Shown here one piece after another: positions 10,139 through 23,676 of a stretch of 64,000 nucleotides of DNA. The position numbers and the translations under genes are program-made. Source of the stretch: Uranotaenia lowii (lineage: Eukaryota > Arthropoda > Insecta > Diptera > Culicidae); NCBI RefSeq assembly GCF_029784155.1, contig NC_073693.1, forward strand, positions 221,167,770-221,231,769, written 5' to 3'. The notes under the pieces were generated by a model that was not told the origin of the DNA, searched no databases, and was given only the letters and a program-made list of their open reading frames with translations. Positions within the stretch are counted from its first letter, which is position 1. Each line of letters opens with the position of its first letter.

Positions 10139-13100
10139 TTAATGATCCCGCGCCGATCCTCCGGTGCATAGGGCCGTGGTAAAAGACCTCCACTGTTGAC
10201 GATCCGGAGCCAGCGTCTTCACTTGGTCCCAGTCAAGATTCTCGTCGACAGTTCGGATTTCAGCGGCTAAGCTTCGCCGCCACGAGTTTCTGGGTCTGCC
10301 TCTTCTTCGATGACCTTCTGGATTCCAATCTAGCGCCTCTATGCAAATCTCGTTTTCATCTCTTCGCAGCGTGTGCCCAATCCATCTCCACTTACGTTCC
10401 CGAATCTCGATTTCTAGCGCCCTTTGATGACACCGGCGATGCAGTTCCTCATTCGAGATCCAGTTGCCAGGCCACCAAGCGCGGATGATATTCCGCAGGC
10501 AGCGGTTTACAAATACTTGCAGTTTTCGCGTCGTTACCGCATATGTGCACCAAGTTTCGCACCCGTACAGCAATACGGATTTGACGTTTGAGTTGAAGAT
10601 TCGGATTTTCGTTCGTAGAGAGATCTGGCGTGACCGCCAGATGTTTCGGAGACTCGCAAACGCAAATCGGGCCTTTCTGATCCGGGTTTCGATGTCTTTT
10701 CTGGTACCACCATCAGGCGTTATCTGGCTACCAAGATACTGGAAGCACTCCACTTTCTCAACTTGTTGCCCAGCTACCATGAAACTGGAGGGATTTCCTG
10801 TGTTGATCTCCATCGACTTGGTCTTTCCGACATTGACTTTGAGACCTGCTGCCTTGGAACTTTCGGTGAGGTCGTCGAGTTTGCTCTGCATATCTGGTTG
10901 TGTTTGGGCGAGCAAAACAATATCGTCAGCCAGGTCAAGGTCGTTCAGTTGCTCCATTGTTGAAGGATTCCACGGCAATCCTCGGTTCGGTGCACAGTCG
11001 ATCGATCCAGTCAGAATCTCATCTATTACGATTAGAAAAAGTAGCGGTGATAGAATACATCCTTGTCTCACTCCAGCAGTTACCGGGATTGGTTCGGACA
11101 AGATACCGTCGTGCAAGACCTTGCACGAAAATGCCTCGTACTGTGCTTCGATGAGATGGACTAGTTTCTCTGGGACCCCTCGTCGCCTTAGAGCCGCCCA
11201 GATGTTTTCATGGTTAAGTCGGTCGAATGCTTTTTCGAAATCAACGAACACCAGCAGAAGAGAGTCCTGGAATTCGTTGATTTGTTCCAGTATGATTCGT
11301 AGCGTTGTGATGTGGTCCACACATGATCGTCCGGATCGGAATCCAGCTTGTTGCCGTCGGAGTGTAGCGTCGATTTTCTCCTGGATCCTGTTCAGGATCA
11401 CTTTGCAGAGTACTTTGAGGGTTGTACAGATCAAATGCCTCGCCAGTTACCGCACTCTGTCAGGTCTCCTTTCTTCGGGACGTTTACGAGGATACCCTGC
11501 ATCCAGTCGGCCGGGAATGTTGCAGTATCCCAGATGTCAGCGAAAAGACGGTGCAACATTTGTGCTGATAGGGCAGGGTCGGCTTTCAGCATTTCAGCAG
11601 GGATGCAATCGATCCCAGGTGCTTTGTTGGATTTCATGTTTTTGATTGCCGCTTCTATTTCAGCCAGCGAGGGCGCTTCCGAGTTGACGCCATTAATGCG
11701 ACTTACTGTTGGCGCTTCGAGCTGCGGGTTTTGTTGGCCATCGCTATTCGTGACTCGGAAGAGTTGTTCGAAGTGCTCAGTCCATCGTTGAGCTGATCTG
11801 TTCGATCGGTCAATAACTGACCTGCTCGGTCTTTCAGCGGCATTCTTGCATTAGTCCTTGCACCACTGAGGCGGCGAGAAATGTCATAAAGTAATCGGAT
11901 ATCTCCATTGGCGGCGGCTCTTTCCCCCTCTTCGGCTAGGGAGTTTGTCCAGGCTCTCTTGTCTCGTCTACAAGCTCGTTTAACTGCCTTTTCCAGCTCC
12001 GCATATCGTAAGCGGGCGGCTGCTTTGGCTGACCCGGTACATGCCTGCTCAATTCCGACTTTCGCCTTTCTCCGATCATCGACCATCCTCCAAGTTTCAT
12101 CCGACATCCATTCACTTCTTCTTCCACAAACTTTACCGAGAGTACCATGGCTCGTCGTGATAAAGGCATTCTTGATTCCACACCACTGTTCTTCGACTGT
12201 TCCGTCTGTCAGCAGCTCCGAGGCTCGGGATTCTAGCTGTTCAACGTATGCCCTTTTCACCTCTGGATTCTCCAACCGGCGGACGTCGTATCGACACCCG
12301 ACTTTCTCCTCGCGCCGTTGGACACGCGCAACTCTCAGTCGTATCTCGCCAAGGACGAGGTGATGGTCAGATGCAATGTCTGCGCTTCGTTTGTTGCGGA
12401 CATCAAGAAGGCTCCTTCTCCATTTTCGGCTGATGCAGATGTGGTCAATTTGATTTTCTGTTCGGCCATCTCGGGATACCCAAGTGACCTTATGGGCTGG
12501 TCGATGGGGGAAGAGCGATCCACCGATCACCATGTTGTTGTTGCCACAAAATTCTACAAACAGCTCTCCGTTTTCGCTCATCTGTCCTAGGCCATGGCGC
12601 CCCATGATGCGCTCAAGGTCTTGATTGTCGGAGCCAATCTTTGCGTTGAAGTCGCCCAAATGGATTTGAATGTCACCCTTCGGAATTTTCTCTACCACGC
12701 TGTTCAGTTGACTGTAAAACTGCTCTTTCTCCTGCAAGTCGGCAACGTCAGTTGGCGCATAACACTGGACCATTGTAAGGTTTCTAACTCGTGTTCTAAA
12801 TCTGGCTACGATTATTCTTTCGTTTATCGGTTCCCATCTAATGAGGGCCGCGTAGGCCTGCGGGCTTAACAGGAAACCAACTCCTCGTTCCCGAGTAGCA
12901 TGTTCTCCTCGTATGCCAGAGTAAAGCAGGACTTGCCCGGATTGTGTCTTGTGTTCTCCAGTATTAGGCCAACGGACTTCGCTCAGTCCCAGAATTTCAA
13001 GCTTGAGGCGGCTAGCCTCTCTAGCAAGTTGTTGCAGTTTGCCTTGTTGAGCAAGGGTTAAGACATTCCAAGTTCCAATTCGTGTCCGTGTTTTCATGCT

Positions 13101-13241
13101 AAAAGTCGTCGCCAAAGTTCCAGGTCGGTCATTTCTTTCGGATTCCGTAACAATTTCAAATCGGGAGCAGTAGGTTGTTAGCCTAAAGTCCCTATCCCGC
13201 GATGGGGCTGCCATCTTGGACTTAGCTGGCGGGAGCCGCAT
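10139..13241 (-). pseudogene. RTE-like non-LTR retrotransposon polyprotein (AP endonuclease + reverse transcriptase), frameshifted
   Basis: The frame entered at 13241 carries an apurinic-like endonuclease: RIGTWNVLTL, LGLSEVRW, HLGDFNAKIG, NQIDHICIS, then SDHHLVLGEI. It loses frame near 11790. The reverse transcriptase begins in another frame (SNKAPGIDCIPAEML, VPKKGDLTECGNWRGI, 11637-11431) and shifts again near 11433 into the last frame (11434-10139). That frame holds FVDFEKAFDRL, GVRQGCILSPLLF, the catalytic LADDIVLLAQ and a basic C-terminal region (RRRGRPRNSWRR). Two frameshifts make this copy inactive. A single endonuclease-RT polyprotein without RNase H and with this C-terminus fits the RTE and related clades (JAM1-type in mosquitoes). 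The large plus-strand frame over the same DNA is a shadow. Confidence 0.88.
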
Positions 13242-13520
13242 TTCATAAATTCAGCCGCTTGCTGCAAGACAGACGCTGTTTGAGCCGCCCCTGACCTGGA
13301 GAACAGACGCTCGGTTGTTGTTGCACGCCGCCCCTGACCTGGGGAACAGACGCGTGCGGCCACCTTCTCAGTCTGCATGCGACCAAAGCATCCACCGGGG
13401 TTGGGTACCCGATCTCCGCTTAGGTTACTCGCACCCCAGCCGGCACCGCGGGGAGGTAGAGATAGGAGTTGTGAATAAGAGGTGATATGACCACTATGGG
13501 GTCTCGTGTTGCACATTATC
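13242..13520 (-). other. 5' region of the RTE-like element with a short tandem duplication
   Basis: GC-rich compared with its surroundings. On the plus strand GCCGCCCCTGACCTGG plus GAACAGACGC occurs twice, about 50 bp apart (near 13282 and 13330), which suggests a duplicated promoter or UTR segment. GC content drops sharply after about 13520, taken as the element's 5' limit. No target duplication was identified. Confidence 0.55.
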
Positions 13521-15780
13521 CACCGTTTACCAGCCTAATCCAAACAGTTAAATTTAATTCTGAATTTTATTGTTAATTTATATCTATATTCTGAATTTGG
13601 CTTTATGAATCTGGATTTTCAGTTATATTTGAACGTAGATTTAAAAGCTGATTTTCTTTGACCTTGATTTTAATTTTTGTGATCGAGTTCAAGTGTTTAT
13701 ATCCTTAAACTCACTTGTGCTTGATAGATTGTTTTTTTTATCTGATATCTGGTACGAAACTGTTTTTGTATTTTTGTGTATTGGTTCAGATTTTTCCCTA
13801 TACTTAAATGTTTCGAAATTTTAGGTGGCATGCTTTTTACTTAACCCTCATCCGCATTAGAGTGTCATTTTGACACTATTGCAAGTTTGAAGGCTTGTAA
13901 CTTTTTTCAGAAACTTCAAAAAATAAAAATTTCTTCGGTTACCCTAAATGAATTCAAAAGTTCTTTAATGTTGCATCTATACTTTATTTATGGACGAACC
14001 CTGGTGGAACCCTGGACAAAAAACTCCCTTTTCCGACTTAGAGTGTCATTTTGACACTCCAAAAGTAAAATCTATTTAAGTCGTTTGAATTATTTTGAAC
14101 TTCATATAAAACTTATATCAATAGAAACCTTGTAATGTCAGTAAAATATGTTAAAAACATTATATATAGCTAAAACTACTAGTTTTCTCGTTATTCAGCA
14201 TGAAAGAAAAAAAAATCCGAAAAAACATGCCTCACGAAATCTGATGTAGTTAATATATTACACGTCCAAAAAAATATGTGCCTTATGCATATGAAAGCTG
14301 AAGTTAATGTCTACATCACGAAGCCAAGAAATATTTTTTAATTTTTTTTAATGAAAGGGTCACAAAAAGTTAAAAAAAGTGGTCTGAAAACCCTACTTTT
14401 CATTCGATTGCTTGTAAATACTGTTTGAGCGATGGTAGAGTTTTTGAAAAAATATGACTAAAATATTTATTATAATTCTAAAATTTTGCTGTCTTTAGAT
14501 TTTTGATGCAACAAAAATTGAATTTACTGGAATTTTTCAAAGTTCACTACTTTGAGCGATTTTTTTTACAAATTGAAATTTCATCTGTTTTTGTGGTCAA
14601 GTCAAGATTTCTCATGAATATAATAAAACAGTCATAAAACGAGCTGCACAAAAAATGCCACATACAACCGATATTAAAACATGGCGAATGCCAGTTGGCT
14701 TAATCTGTGTTACTCAAATAAAAATCACTTAAAATGTAAGTGACATCTGAAGTGAATTATCCTCCATACGTAATATGTAATTCTAATTTCATACATATTA
14801 CGAATTCTGAAATTTTTCGAAGCTATACTCAAAATCAAACACTTTCAAAAAATCGATTTTTTTTATTTTCTTATTGTAAAACATTTCAAGAATGTTGTGT
14901 CAAATTTTCAAGTCAATTGAAGCAAAACTGTAGAAATTATAGGCCTTTATCTCCTCCTATCTAATACTGCAAGAAAGCAAGAGCAGAAACTTCAAACGCG
15001 TTTTTCTCGAAAGCACATTTCCGTGGACATTGTCATTTGAAAACTACTTATCCGATTCTTTTCAAATTTGGAACATATTTTCTACATATAAAATACCAGA
15101 CCCCAACGTTTTTCTTTTTTGTTTTTTTTTTTACTTTGGGGAGATTTTACAGGTGAAAAATGGCGGATTTTTTCGTGAAAAATCGTAGTTTTTACTTCAA
15201 ACAGCCACAAAAATTTCATAAAAATTTTTTTAAGTTCAATAAAAACGTTGGGGTCCAGAAAAACATCTATTAAAAATATTTTGCTCTGATTTTTTGACTT
15301 CAGATGATTCTGTGCTGAGATACAGTGTCCACCGCAAATCCTGTTTTCTAAAAGGCATCCTCGAAAGTGCTCCGTCACCGGCTCATTTTTCAATATTTTT
15401 CTACGAAAAAATTACTAAATGTTCTTTTAACAATGCTTTGTATAATGCAAAAAATTTGAATACATTTGTTTGAACGATAGCTCTAGAAAAAAATCGTGAA
15501 AATGGTGTTTTTTATACCCGTTAGACCCTACCCCCCCCTTAAATAACCAAATTTAACACCCGTACGACAACACTGCGTTGCTGTACCTGCATCAGAATTT
15601 TAAGAGTTCCTTCAATTGGCTATGTCAACAGTGCCAAAAAGAAACTGATTTACTTTCGTTCCGTACAATCGGTCGTCAGTATGGATTTATTAAGAATAAC
15701 AGCTATATTGCCAAATAAGTGACACCGTAAAATTCTAATGTCAAATCAACAGAGAATGCATAATAAATCTTCCCACACCG
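13521..15780. other. AT-rich DNA with two copies of a GTGTCA palindrome
   Basis: TTAGAGTGTCATTTTGACACT occurs, apart from its first base or two, at about 13858 and again about 180 bp later at 14038. Each contains the palindrome AGTGTCA-TTT-TGACACT. CCCTACCCCCCCC lies near 15528. The region looks like degraded repeat DNA; I found no gene or element ends. Confidence 0.45.
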
Positions 15781-18179
15781 CAGGGCTGGTAGCGAGTCAC
15801 TTTTTAGTGACTTGGTCACTTTTTTTGGGTCAGTCACTAAAAAGTCACTTTTTTCATCATTTGGTCACTAAAGTCACTATTTTCCGAAAAATGGTCACTT
15901 TTATCACCAAAAGTCACTTTTTTCACCGAAAATAAACCAATGAAAGAGTAATTTGAATTGCGCGTGTTAATATTGACGGTAGTAACGGTAAATTACTTGA
16001 TCAGTCAGTTAGAAATTTTTTTCGCCTCCGGCGGAATTTCGGCATGAATCACCCTTGGCTTGAGACATTTCGATCTACGACATTATTTGACGTTCGTGAA
16101 TTGAAACTAACTTTGATTGTAGATTTTAATTTTTAGTTCAATCAACCTTTTGTATTGGAACTCGAAACTTGATATACAAAAACCCTATCTCGTCTTAAGA
16201 ATGGGTTTTTATTAAGAAGTGTAACTAAGTTTGAGATTGAAACGAACCATTTTTTTTAATCTTTTATGTCATAACAAATGTTATGTTGATATGAAATATT
16301 CTTTAAAAAAACAATTTTATACTCAATTTTATTTCGTGTTTTTTGTTCTTCTAAATACTTAAAAAAAGGGATTTAAAAATTTACACAAGGCCACAAAATT
16401 TACATTTTTTTAGGTGCAATGAATTTAAACGGTAATTTCAACTAATTTGGGTTCCCCAAATCTAAATATGTATGCAATATTTCTATCAGTTTTTGTTATT
16501 GAAATGACTTTTGAAAATAATTAAAAATCTTTAGAGAAGTTTCTGCACTTTTTTTACAAAAACTCAAATCAAAATCATTGAATCAATTGATGAGCTTTAA
16601 ATAGAATCAGGTTTTTTTTACACTTTCTGCTGTGATGTCAAAAATACTTGTAATGACATTTTTCCATAATCAGTTATCTATCAATGTTTGATTTTACTAG
16701 TAATAAACTCTTTATCACCAAAACTTCGGCCGAATTTGACAAAATTTCAAGTTTAGGACACTATTTACCAAATCAATAATATAAAAAAAAAATAAGCACC
16801 AAAATTGTTATAGTGAAGCATGTTTATTGAAAAAACTCTTCCTGAAATGTTTTTAAAAACTAATCTTTTTTATTTCCATACTGTTTTTTCAATCTTCAAA
16901 TAAATTTACCGAATTTTACTGTACAGTTTTTTTTTTTCAATTTTCTAATCAACTTGCCGAATTTTTTTTAATCAAACTTTTTTATTTTTTAAGACATATT
17001 TTTAACAATTGTTTCCTTGTTTTCAAATTCTGAATTTTCGTGTTCTTCAACCATAAGCCTTTAACTCCAAATTTTTAATAATAAAACATAATTTCAACCT
17101 TCTGTTCTTTCAGGACCCAATATTTTAATCAAAAGAGACAAAATACTCAGACCTTGTAATTTAAAGCTTGAAAACCTGCGATTGAAAATTAAAAAAAAAA
17201 TTATTAATATTTTTTATATGAAATCATGTTTTTTGGATCGATCATGATTTTTAAATTAATCTAAAAAGTTTGAAAAATTGTTCTAAGTAGCAACTTTAAA
17301 AATAAATTTTAATACGCAATGTTAACTAAATTTGTACTTGATTTGTGCTTTCAATATTAATAACAAAAGTTTTGAACTCATTATTTTTAATTTTTCATCA
17401 GTTTTTATCATTTACGTAATTTCTCATTTTCTAACATTTCTGTGTCAGTGTAGCTGAACATGGAGTTAAAAAGCTTCAAAAATGAAATTTTGATAACTGG
17501 AGGATTTTACTTTATTAAAGGTTTTATGTCTGGCTTATATAACTGGCACTTTTAAAATGATCATAAATATATTCTTCTTTTTATCAAATTAAATTAAACC
17601 ATCGAACATTGAATAAATTCTGTTCAAAATTGATTTCTTATTCAGCAAACGGTAATTCACATTTTAAATCGTGATTAAATATTTTTTGTTCAAATTAAAA
17701 AATTACAGCGGAATTTCTCACTAAACTTCCAGTTGAAAATGAGGAAAGAATTCCAAATTAAGATGAATAAAAATTAACAATTATTATCATTTTCCTAACA
17801 TCTATTCATGGTAAGTTTTGTAGAAGATTGCACATTTATTTCAGAATTCAGATTTTTTTAATTTTAAATTTGCTAAGAAATTCTTTTGAAACTAATTTAT
17901 TTCTCATTTTCTTGACTTATCGAAAATTTGAAACATTCATTGTAATATTCATTGTAATATGTTTCCTAAACTCCCCCCCCCTCCCCACCCCCCGGAAGAC
18001 GAGTCCTTCGCACGGGCTGATTTGGTCACATTTTTTTTCTTCAAAGATACTTTTTTCGTTCTACATAGTCACAATTTGGTCACTTTTTTCAGTCCTCAAA
18101 GTCACTATTTGGTCACTTTTTTTCAAATTTTGGTCACTAAAGTCCCTACTTTTTCATTGTCGAACCGCTACCAGCCCTG
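15781..18179. mobile_element. 2.4 kb DNA transposon, CAGGGCTGGTAGC ends, no coding region
   Basis: The ends CAGGGCTGGTAGC (15781-15793) and GCTACCAGCCCTG (18167-18179) are exact inverted repeats. ACACCG directly abuts both ends (15775-15780 and 18180-18185), an apparent 6-bp target duplication. Inside the termini, many copies of TTGGTCACTTTTTT and AAAGTCACT occur in the same direction at both ends (15795-15920 and 18020-18150) rather than inverted. The interior is about 2 kb of very AT-rich DNA with no transposase. CAGGG-type ends recall hAT elements, whose duplications are usually 8 bp, so the superfamily is uncertain. Confidence 0.8.
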
Positions 18180-18185
18180 ACACCG

Positions 18186-20782
18186 GGTCATATCAACAAT
18201 GATGCTGTGCGCTTCGACAATACGTATCACCTAAATATAGACCTATCGTGTTGCACCACCATCACCACACTACAGACCAGAGCACCTGTTCCGCAAAATC
18301 TCGCTCAAAATTATCTATGAACGTGCCCTGTAGAAAATGGGACAACGAACGTTTGAACAGAAACGAACCATTAAATTAGTGCTAATTGTCACCGCACATG
18401 TGGTAAACCTTCTTCGGCTTTGCCTTAGTAAATTAATGATGGTTTTTGGGCAATGAAAGAATACAAACCCGGCAAAACGGTTTGGGGAATGCATTTTCTG
18501 ACTTGATACGCTTGTAAACATGCTTCAAGACTTAATCAACTGTCGTCGTTCGCCAAATCTAGTATGGTACTCGGTGACATAAATGAATTTTGTAAAGTAT
18601 CTGAAGTATCGAAACGCTCAAACGACTAGGTAGGTACCTACTATGGAAATAATTAGTGCTATCCAGGATAACAAATCGAATACGTACATAAAGCATGTGC
18701 CGTTCCGTTGAATGCGAAATGCTCTCAGCAGAGATATCGAAAACATTTCCTTGACATCCGCCTCTTGTGTGAAGAGCAATTGGGGGGGACGGTTTGGTAG
18801 GAGTTGAGTTGAGACAAGAATCTGTCGAAAACAGACACGCATTTTCACTCTCGTTCCGTAACCTGAGGCCATTTCTACTTCCTTCCGACCTAACCACCGA
18901 CCGAAACCAGCCAACACAAGGATGTAAACATTTACTGTTTGGATACATGTGAAGTTGATAGACCAGCAACCGCATCGGTGCGTGTGTGCCCTGTAGGGGG
19001 AAAACGACACTCCTGATAGCAGCAAGTACCTGTTGCCGAAAAGGAAAAGAACAAACCCAATACCTAAACGAACAACAGGCGATGGATTACCAGTGTATCG
19101 TGATCTACACCATCGTACGAATTACACCGTATCATCCGTACAACTCACTCTCGGAGCTGGAAGCGGATCTGCATGGTTGTGTCGATTGGATTAAATTCTA
19201 CATTAAAAGGTTTGTTCCGTGATTATTCGGCACCCCAAATTCTCCTGATACATACTTTAAATTTTTTTCTAATTTTGCTGCTTCTTACCCCAACAAAACG
19301 AAAATTCATTTAAAACATCTAGAAGCTAGAATTGTATTTTTTTTTTTGGGAAAAAGGTAAAAGTTTCCATTGAACAAATACAATTTTCTTGGCAAGACTG
19401 TAAGACAATTTCAATTTTTTCTATAAGAAAATTTTATGTCATGAAATAACTTTCTGAGCGTGAGCATGTAATTTTGAACAACGTGAAAAAAGTTGAATTC
19501 TTTTTTGTTTGTATTTCCCCATCTCTCGGAAATTTTTATAGTTCCATATAGAAAATTGATTGGGAAAACTTCGAATACATGCGTCTTTCCCATGTATCAG
19601 TTGATTTTTATCAACTTCACAATAAGTATTGAATTGGTTCAAGTTTTGTCAGTATTTCTGGATCACTTTACGCATTTACGTATTACTGACGCTCTAAAAG
19701 AGATAACCTGGATAAGTGAGACACCTCTTTAACGTCAGGTTTACGGACTTTTTTGTTATCCCCATCCAAGATAGGTAGAGAAGAAGGTAAAACATTGCGC
19801 TTAACCTCAATCGACAGAGCAGTGTATACGCAGGGTTAAAAATAGTTATGGAATTTCGAACGATATGTTTGGGATTTGAAATAAAATTACAATTTATGGA
19901 AAATTGCGAGGTCTTATTGTTCAAATAAGTATACAGTCGCATTCTTTGAAATAACATGTGTTGAAATTAGTAAAATTTATGTTCTAATGCTTTCAATATT
20001 CTGACTACGAAACAGTTTTTTTTTGGAAATTTAGCAGTATTTCTGCAAAACATTCGAATTTCGGAAAGCATTTTGCAAATATAGTTATAAAGATATGCTC
20101 AAAAATGACTTGTTGCAACTTGTAATGAATGCTACTTTCTTTTAGGTCCAACAAAATTTAAAAACAATCAGTTATTAGGAATTTAGCAAAAAGCAATTTT
20201 TTTAACTCAATAAAAAATCCACGCAAAAATTATGTTTTTCAACCGCATAAGCGCTCAATGAATTGTAAATACTTTGGTTAACATTTTTATATTTTTTGCT
20301 GAATTTTAAAATTAGTAGTTTTTCTAGAAAACCAATAGTTCAAAAAAATTCCATACATTTTTGTGGAATTTCTATAACTATTTTTGGTTGGCCTACTAAT
20401 ACATATGTAAGCAACGGAGTAGCATACCTAAAGATCTAGCTATCCGAGCTATCCTGATCCCCATCTATACGCGAACTTGTCAATCTGACGGGTGGAGCAA
20501 AGCAACACTATCGAACGTTACTGTGGTAGGTACTAAGTATTCCAAATTAACGATTTGAAAATAAAAACTAACTTTCTAGAAGACCACTAGTAATTTTGGC
20601 TTTAACAAAAATATAGAAGGATTTTTTGTTTTTTTTTCTCTGCATTCTGTAGAGTATATAGGAATTCAAAACAAACTATGGCATAAAAAACTAAACGTAA
20701 ATCTCTTAATATCTTTTAAACCATGAGTCAAAACGTATTGCGGTTTTCACAAAGTTGCTGAATAAACTAAGGTCTTGAATAA
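18186..20782. other. Non-coding stretch between two CAGGG elements
   Basis: 18190-19230 is less AT-rich and has small open frames on both strands (for example 18618-19025 minus and 18986-19222 plus), but none resembles a known protein or has a convincing splice context. A phrase similar to the pogo-like MITE (ACCTGGATAAGTGAGA) occurs at about 19708, perhaps a fragment of that family. Nothing else is supported. Confidence 0.4.
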
Positions 20783-21776
20783 CAGGGTTGCTAGCTTACC
20801 GGGAAAAACTTTGGAATTTCATCGCGTCACCGGGAAAAAAAAGGGAATTGTCATGTTTGAAATTTTTTCACAGGATTTCATAAATATTTTTAGAATTATT
20901 TCTAAATTTAACAGTAGTTTTCGACAATCACGATATCAGTGAACAAACAAAGTTTGAATCGCTTTTTTACTATGACATAATAACTAAAATGTTACAAAAT
21001 TACAACTTTTATCGCAAAACCCAGTGAACATTTTGGTCTGTATATTTCAGTTGTTTCTGAGATATACACACTTTTGTACAATCTGAAAAAGTTGTATAGA
21101 ATATTCTATATGAGCCTGTACGTACCAAAGTGGAGGCAATATACGGACCAAATTTTGCTCACCTTGAAAATATAAAACTTTGTATTGCGTTTTCAACAAT
21201 TTGACAGCAACTTTACTTTGCATAAAATCATAGGATTGTACAACTTTCAACTTTTCATTGCCTGTCTTACAATTTGATTACAATTTCCTTTAGCAGGTAG
21301 CCTGAGGTTTGTACAACTTTCTTCGCCATTTAATACAATTTATTGTTACTGTATCCCAAAACAATTATATTTTTCCCTTATTACGATTTTACTATGAATC
21401 GCCGTGAACATTAATACAATAAAATTTAATGTTTACTGCGTAAAAAAATTGAACCATACACAACTTTATGTGTCTCTTTTCGCTCAGTCTCGAACTCACA
21501 ACTCTCCGATCCCTCTCCTTCGATACTTCCTCGGCGCCATTTCATGTTGATGCAAACAAGCAAATTTGTTCATGTACAGTTGAGAGTGCCGTTTAAAAAT
21601 CAGTTGATCGTATAAAATACCACTGACTGCATCATTTCGGACTCCAAATCTATTTATAGATGCCGTTTCTTTATATGCAACTTTAACCTATCTCATAGAC
21701 GATTCTTTTACAATCAATAATTGTATTCAGCGCTGTGCGATCTTAACTAGCTATTTACTGTACTGTTAAACAATTC

Positions 21777-22113
21777 GACAATCTGCAGATTGTTTAAATT
21801 CCATAATACGATGTTCTTACAATTACTGTACGACATTTCATGGAAATAATATGTCATCATAGATCGCAAGCATGAAAGATTGTTTAATTGTACAGTGGGA
21901 TATAATATTGAGTTTTACACAATTCTACAGCAATTCAAAACTACTTTAGTGATCTTTCTATACGATTAACAAAATATTATCGTTTATAATGAACAGTACA
22001 AACCATAAACGATAAAATATAATTTGGTTTAGCTACAACATGATGTTTATACAATTCCAATCTTAACTGGATGCTTTTACAATCTACAATAAACACTATT
22101 TTACGATTTCTGG
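21777..22113. repeat. Direct repeat, left copy
   Basis: About 335 bp matching 22917-23252 with scattered differences. Shared stretches include TCATGGAAATAATATGTCAT, CTTTCTATACGATTAACAAA and TTGGTTTAGCTACAACATGA. It is rich in TTTACAAT and TACGATTT motifs, as in AT-rich mosquito MITEs. The two copies are about 800 bp apart. Confidence 0.75.
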
Positions 22114-22916
22114 GTTTCTGGATTCGTTTATCACAGGACCGGATTTTTTTAAGCGTCGCCTGTGTTTTTGCAAACGCCGACTGTATGTGCCACTTTTTTA
22201 ATTTTTATAATTTTTTTTTTAAATTAAAACTGCCTTCATTTTTACATCAAAATTCGTCAAGAATTTCCAATTTTTGCAATTGTTGACATAAGATATTTGT
22301 TCGGGCTCGGCCGATGGGGGGGTTCGGATTTCGGGGAATTTCTTTCCGTCTCCAGTCGACGGCATCCACCAGCAGCAAGAATAAGGTAAGTCGCCGACCT
22401 TTCGCTGGCACAACAGCTGATCCACCCGCTGGGGGAGTGATTTCGTTTGCACTATTCGAGTTCTGCTTGCGAAAAAGCACCACACACTATGCACGATAAT
22501 TGCTGCTAATTACTTAGGCTCAATTTCGGAATTTGTATTGAAAGTCGCTTGCATGGACTTAACTATGGAGTTTAATAATAGTAGAAGTAAAATTCCGTGC
22601 GATTCGTTTAACGTTCTAATCTATTCTAACTTAACTAAAATGGCTTACATACTATTGTGTGAGAACTCTCTCGGCGTTATGTTTAATGTTGCGAGAGAGT
22701 TAATGCTATTTTAGGGTACATGGACAGATATTGGTGTTTTCGAACAAATTGATTACAGTGTCAAGTGAACATAGAGGACACATATTACAAACAGAAAACA
22801 ATTCCGAATTCCTGATCGGTGTAGTACCGATCAATATTGCTAAGCATAGGAATTGCATTATTAACAATTATTTACCGATTAATTAAATCTCAATAAGCGA
22901 CTTTGAATGACATGAA

Positions 22917-23252
22917 TGAATAGATTGTTTAAATTCCATTTTACGATTTTCTCACAATTACTGTACGACCTTTCATGGAAATAATATGTCATCATAGATT
23001 GCAAGCATGAAAGATTGCTTAGTTGTACAGTGGGATTAAATATTGATCTTTACACAATTCTACTGGGATTTAAATCAACTTTATTGATCTTTCTATACGA
23101 TTAACAAAATGTTATCGTATAAAATGAACTATACAAACCATAAACGATAAAATATAACTTGGTTTAGCTACAACATGATGTTTATACAATTCCAATTTAA
23201 ACTGGATGCTTATACAATCTACAATAAACACTGCTTTACGATTTCTGGTTAT
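22917..23252. repeat. Direct repeat, right copy
   Basis: Second copy of the repeat at 21777-22113. The copies are too diverged, and their ends too poorly defined, to be called LTRs. They may be two insertions of one MITE, or a duplication. Confidence 0.75.
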
Positions 23253-23279
23253 CTGGGAAACTAAACTATAAACTAACTA

Positions 23280-23676
23280 CAGTTGAACCTGGATAAGTGA
23301 GAGTCCAATGGAATGAATTTTTTTTTGTCGCTTTAAGAGGTTTATAACTTAACCAGGTTCTTTATGATAGAGGGTCAGCAACATACAAATGCATAAAAAT
23401 GATCTAGAAATGCAACTAAACAATGTGTATTTGATAAAAATCCACTGATTTAAAAAAAAAACAGTTGAAGCATCAGTTCGAAGTTTTCTCAAGTGAGTTT
23501 CAATATGGAACTATGCATATTTTGGTACCAAAACTTCAATACAAAAGTGGTATTTTCTCGACTCTAGCTTATAGAGATTTTAAATGCTCACTTAAAGAGG
23601 TTTTGTGCTTTAAAAAGCTTTGGACTTGGTGTTTTATCTCACTTATAGAGGTTTCTCGCTTATCAAGGTTCTACTG
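23280..23676. mobile_element. pogo/Tigger-like MITE (397 bp)
   Basis: The ends CAGTTGAACCTGGATAAG and CTTATCAAGGTTCTACTG are imperfect inverted repeats flanked by TA on both sides. CAGT(A/T)GAACC termini with TA duplication are typical of pogo/Tigger elements. Internal AAGTGAGA/CTCACTTA motifs repeat. It has no transposase. Confidence 0.75.

Noticed and set aside
10464..11645. 393-codon plus-strand open frame
   Set aside because: It is antisense to the reverse transcriptase on the minus strand, has no recognisable domain, and is open because of the codon bias of the real frame.
18559..19025. Overlapping 135-138-codon minus-strand frames
   Set aside because: Two frames cover the same bases, neither resembles a known family, and no splice signals fit.
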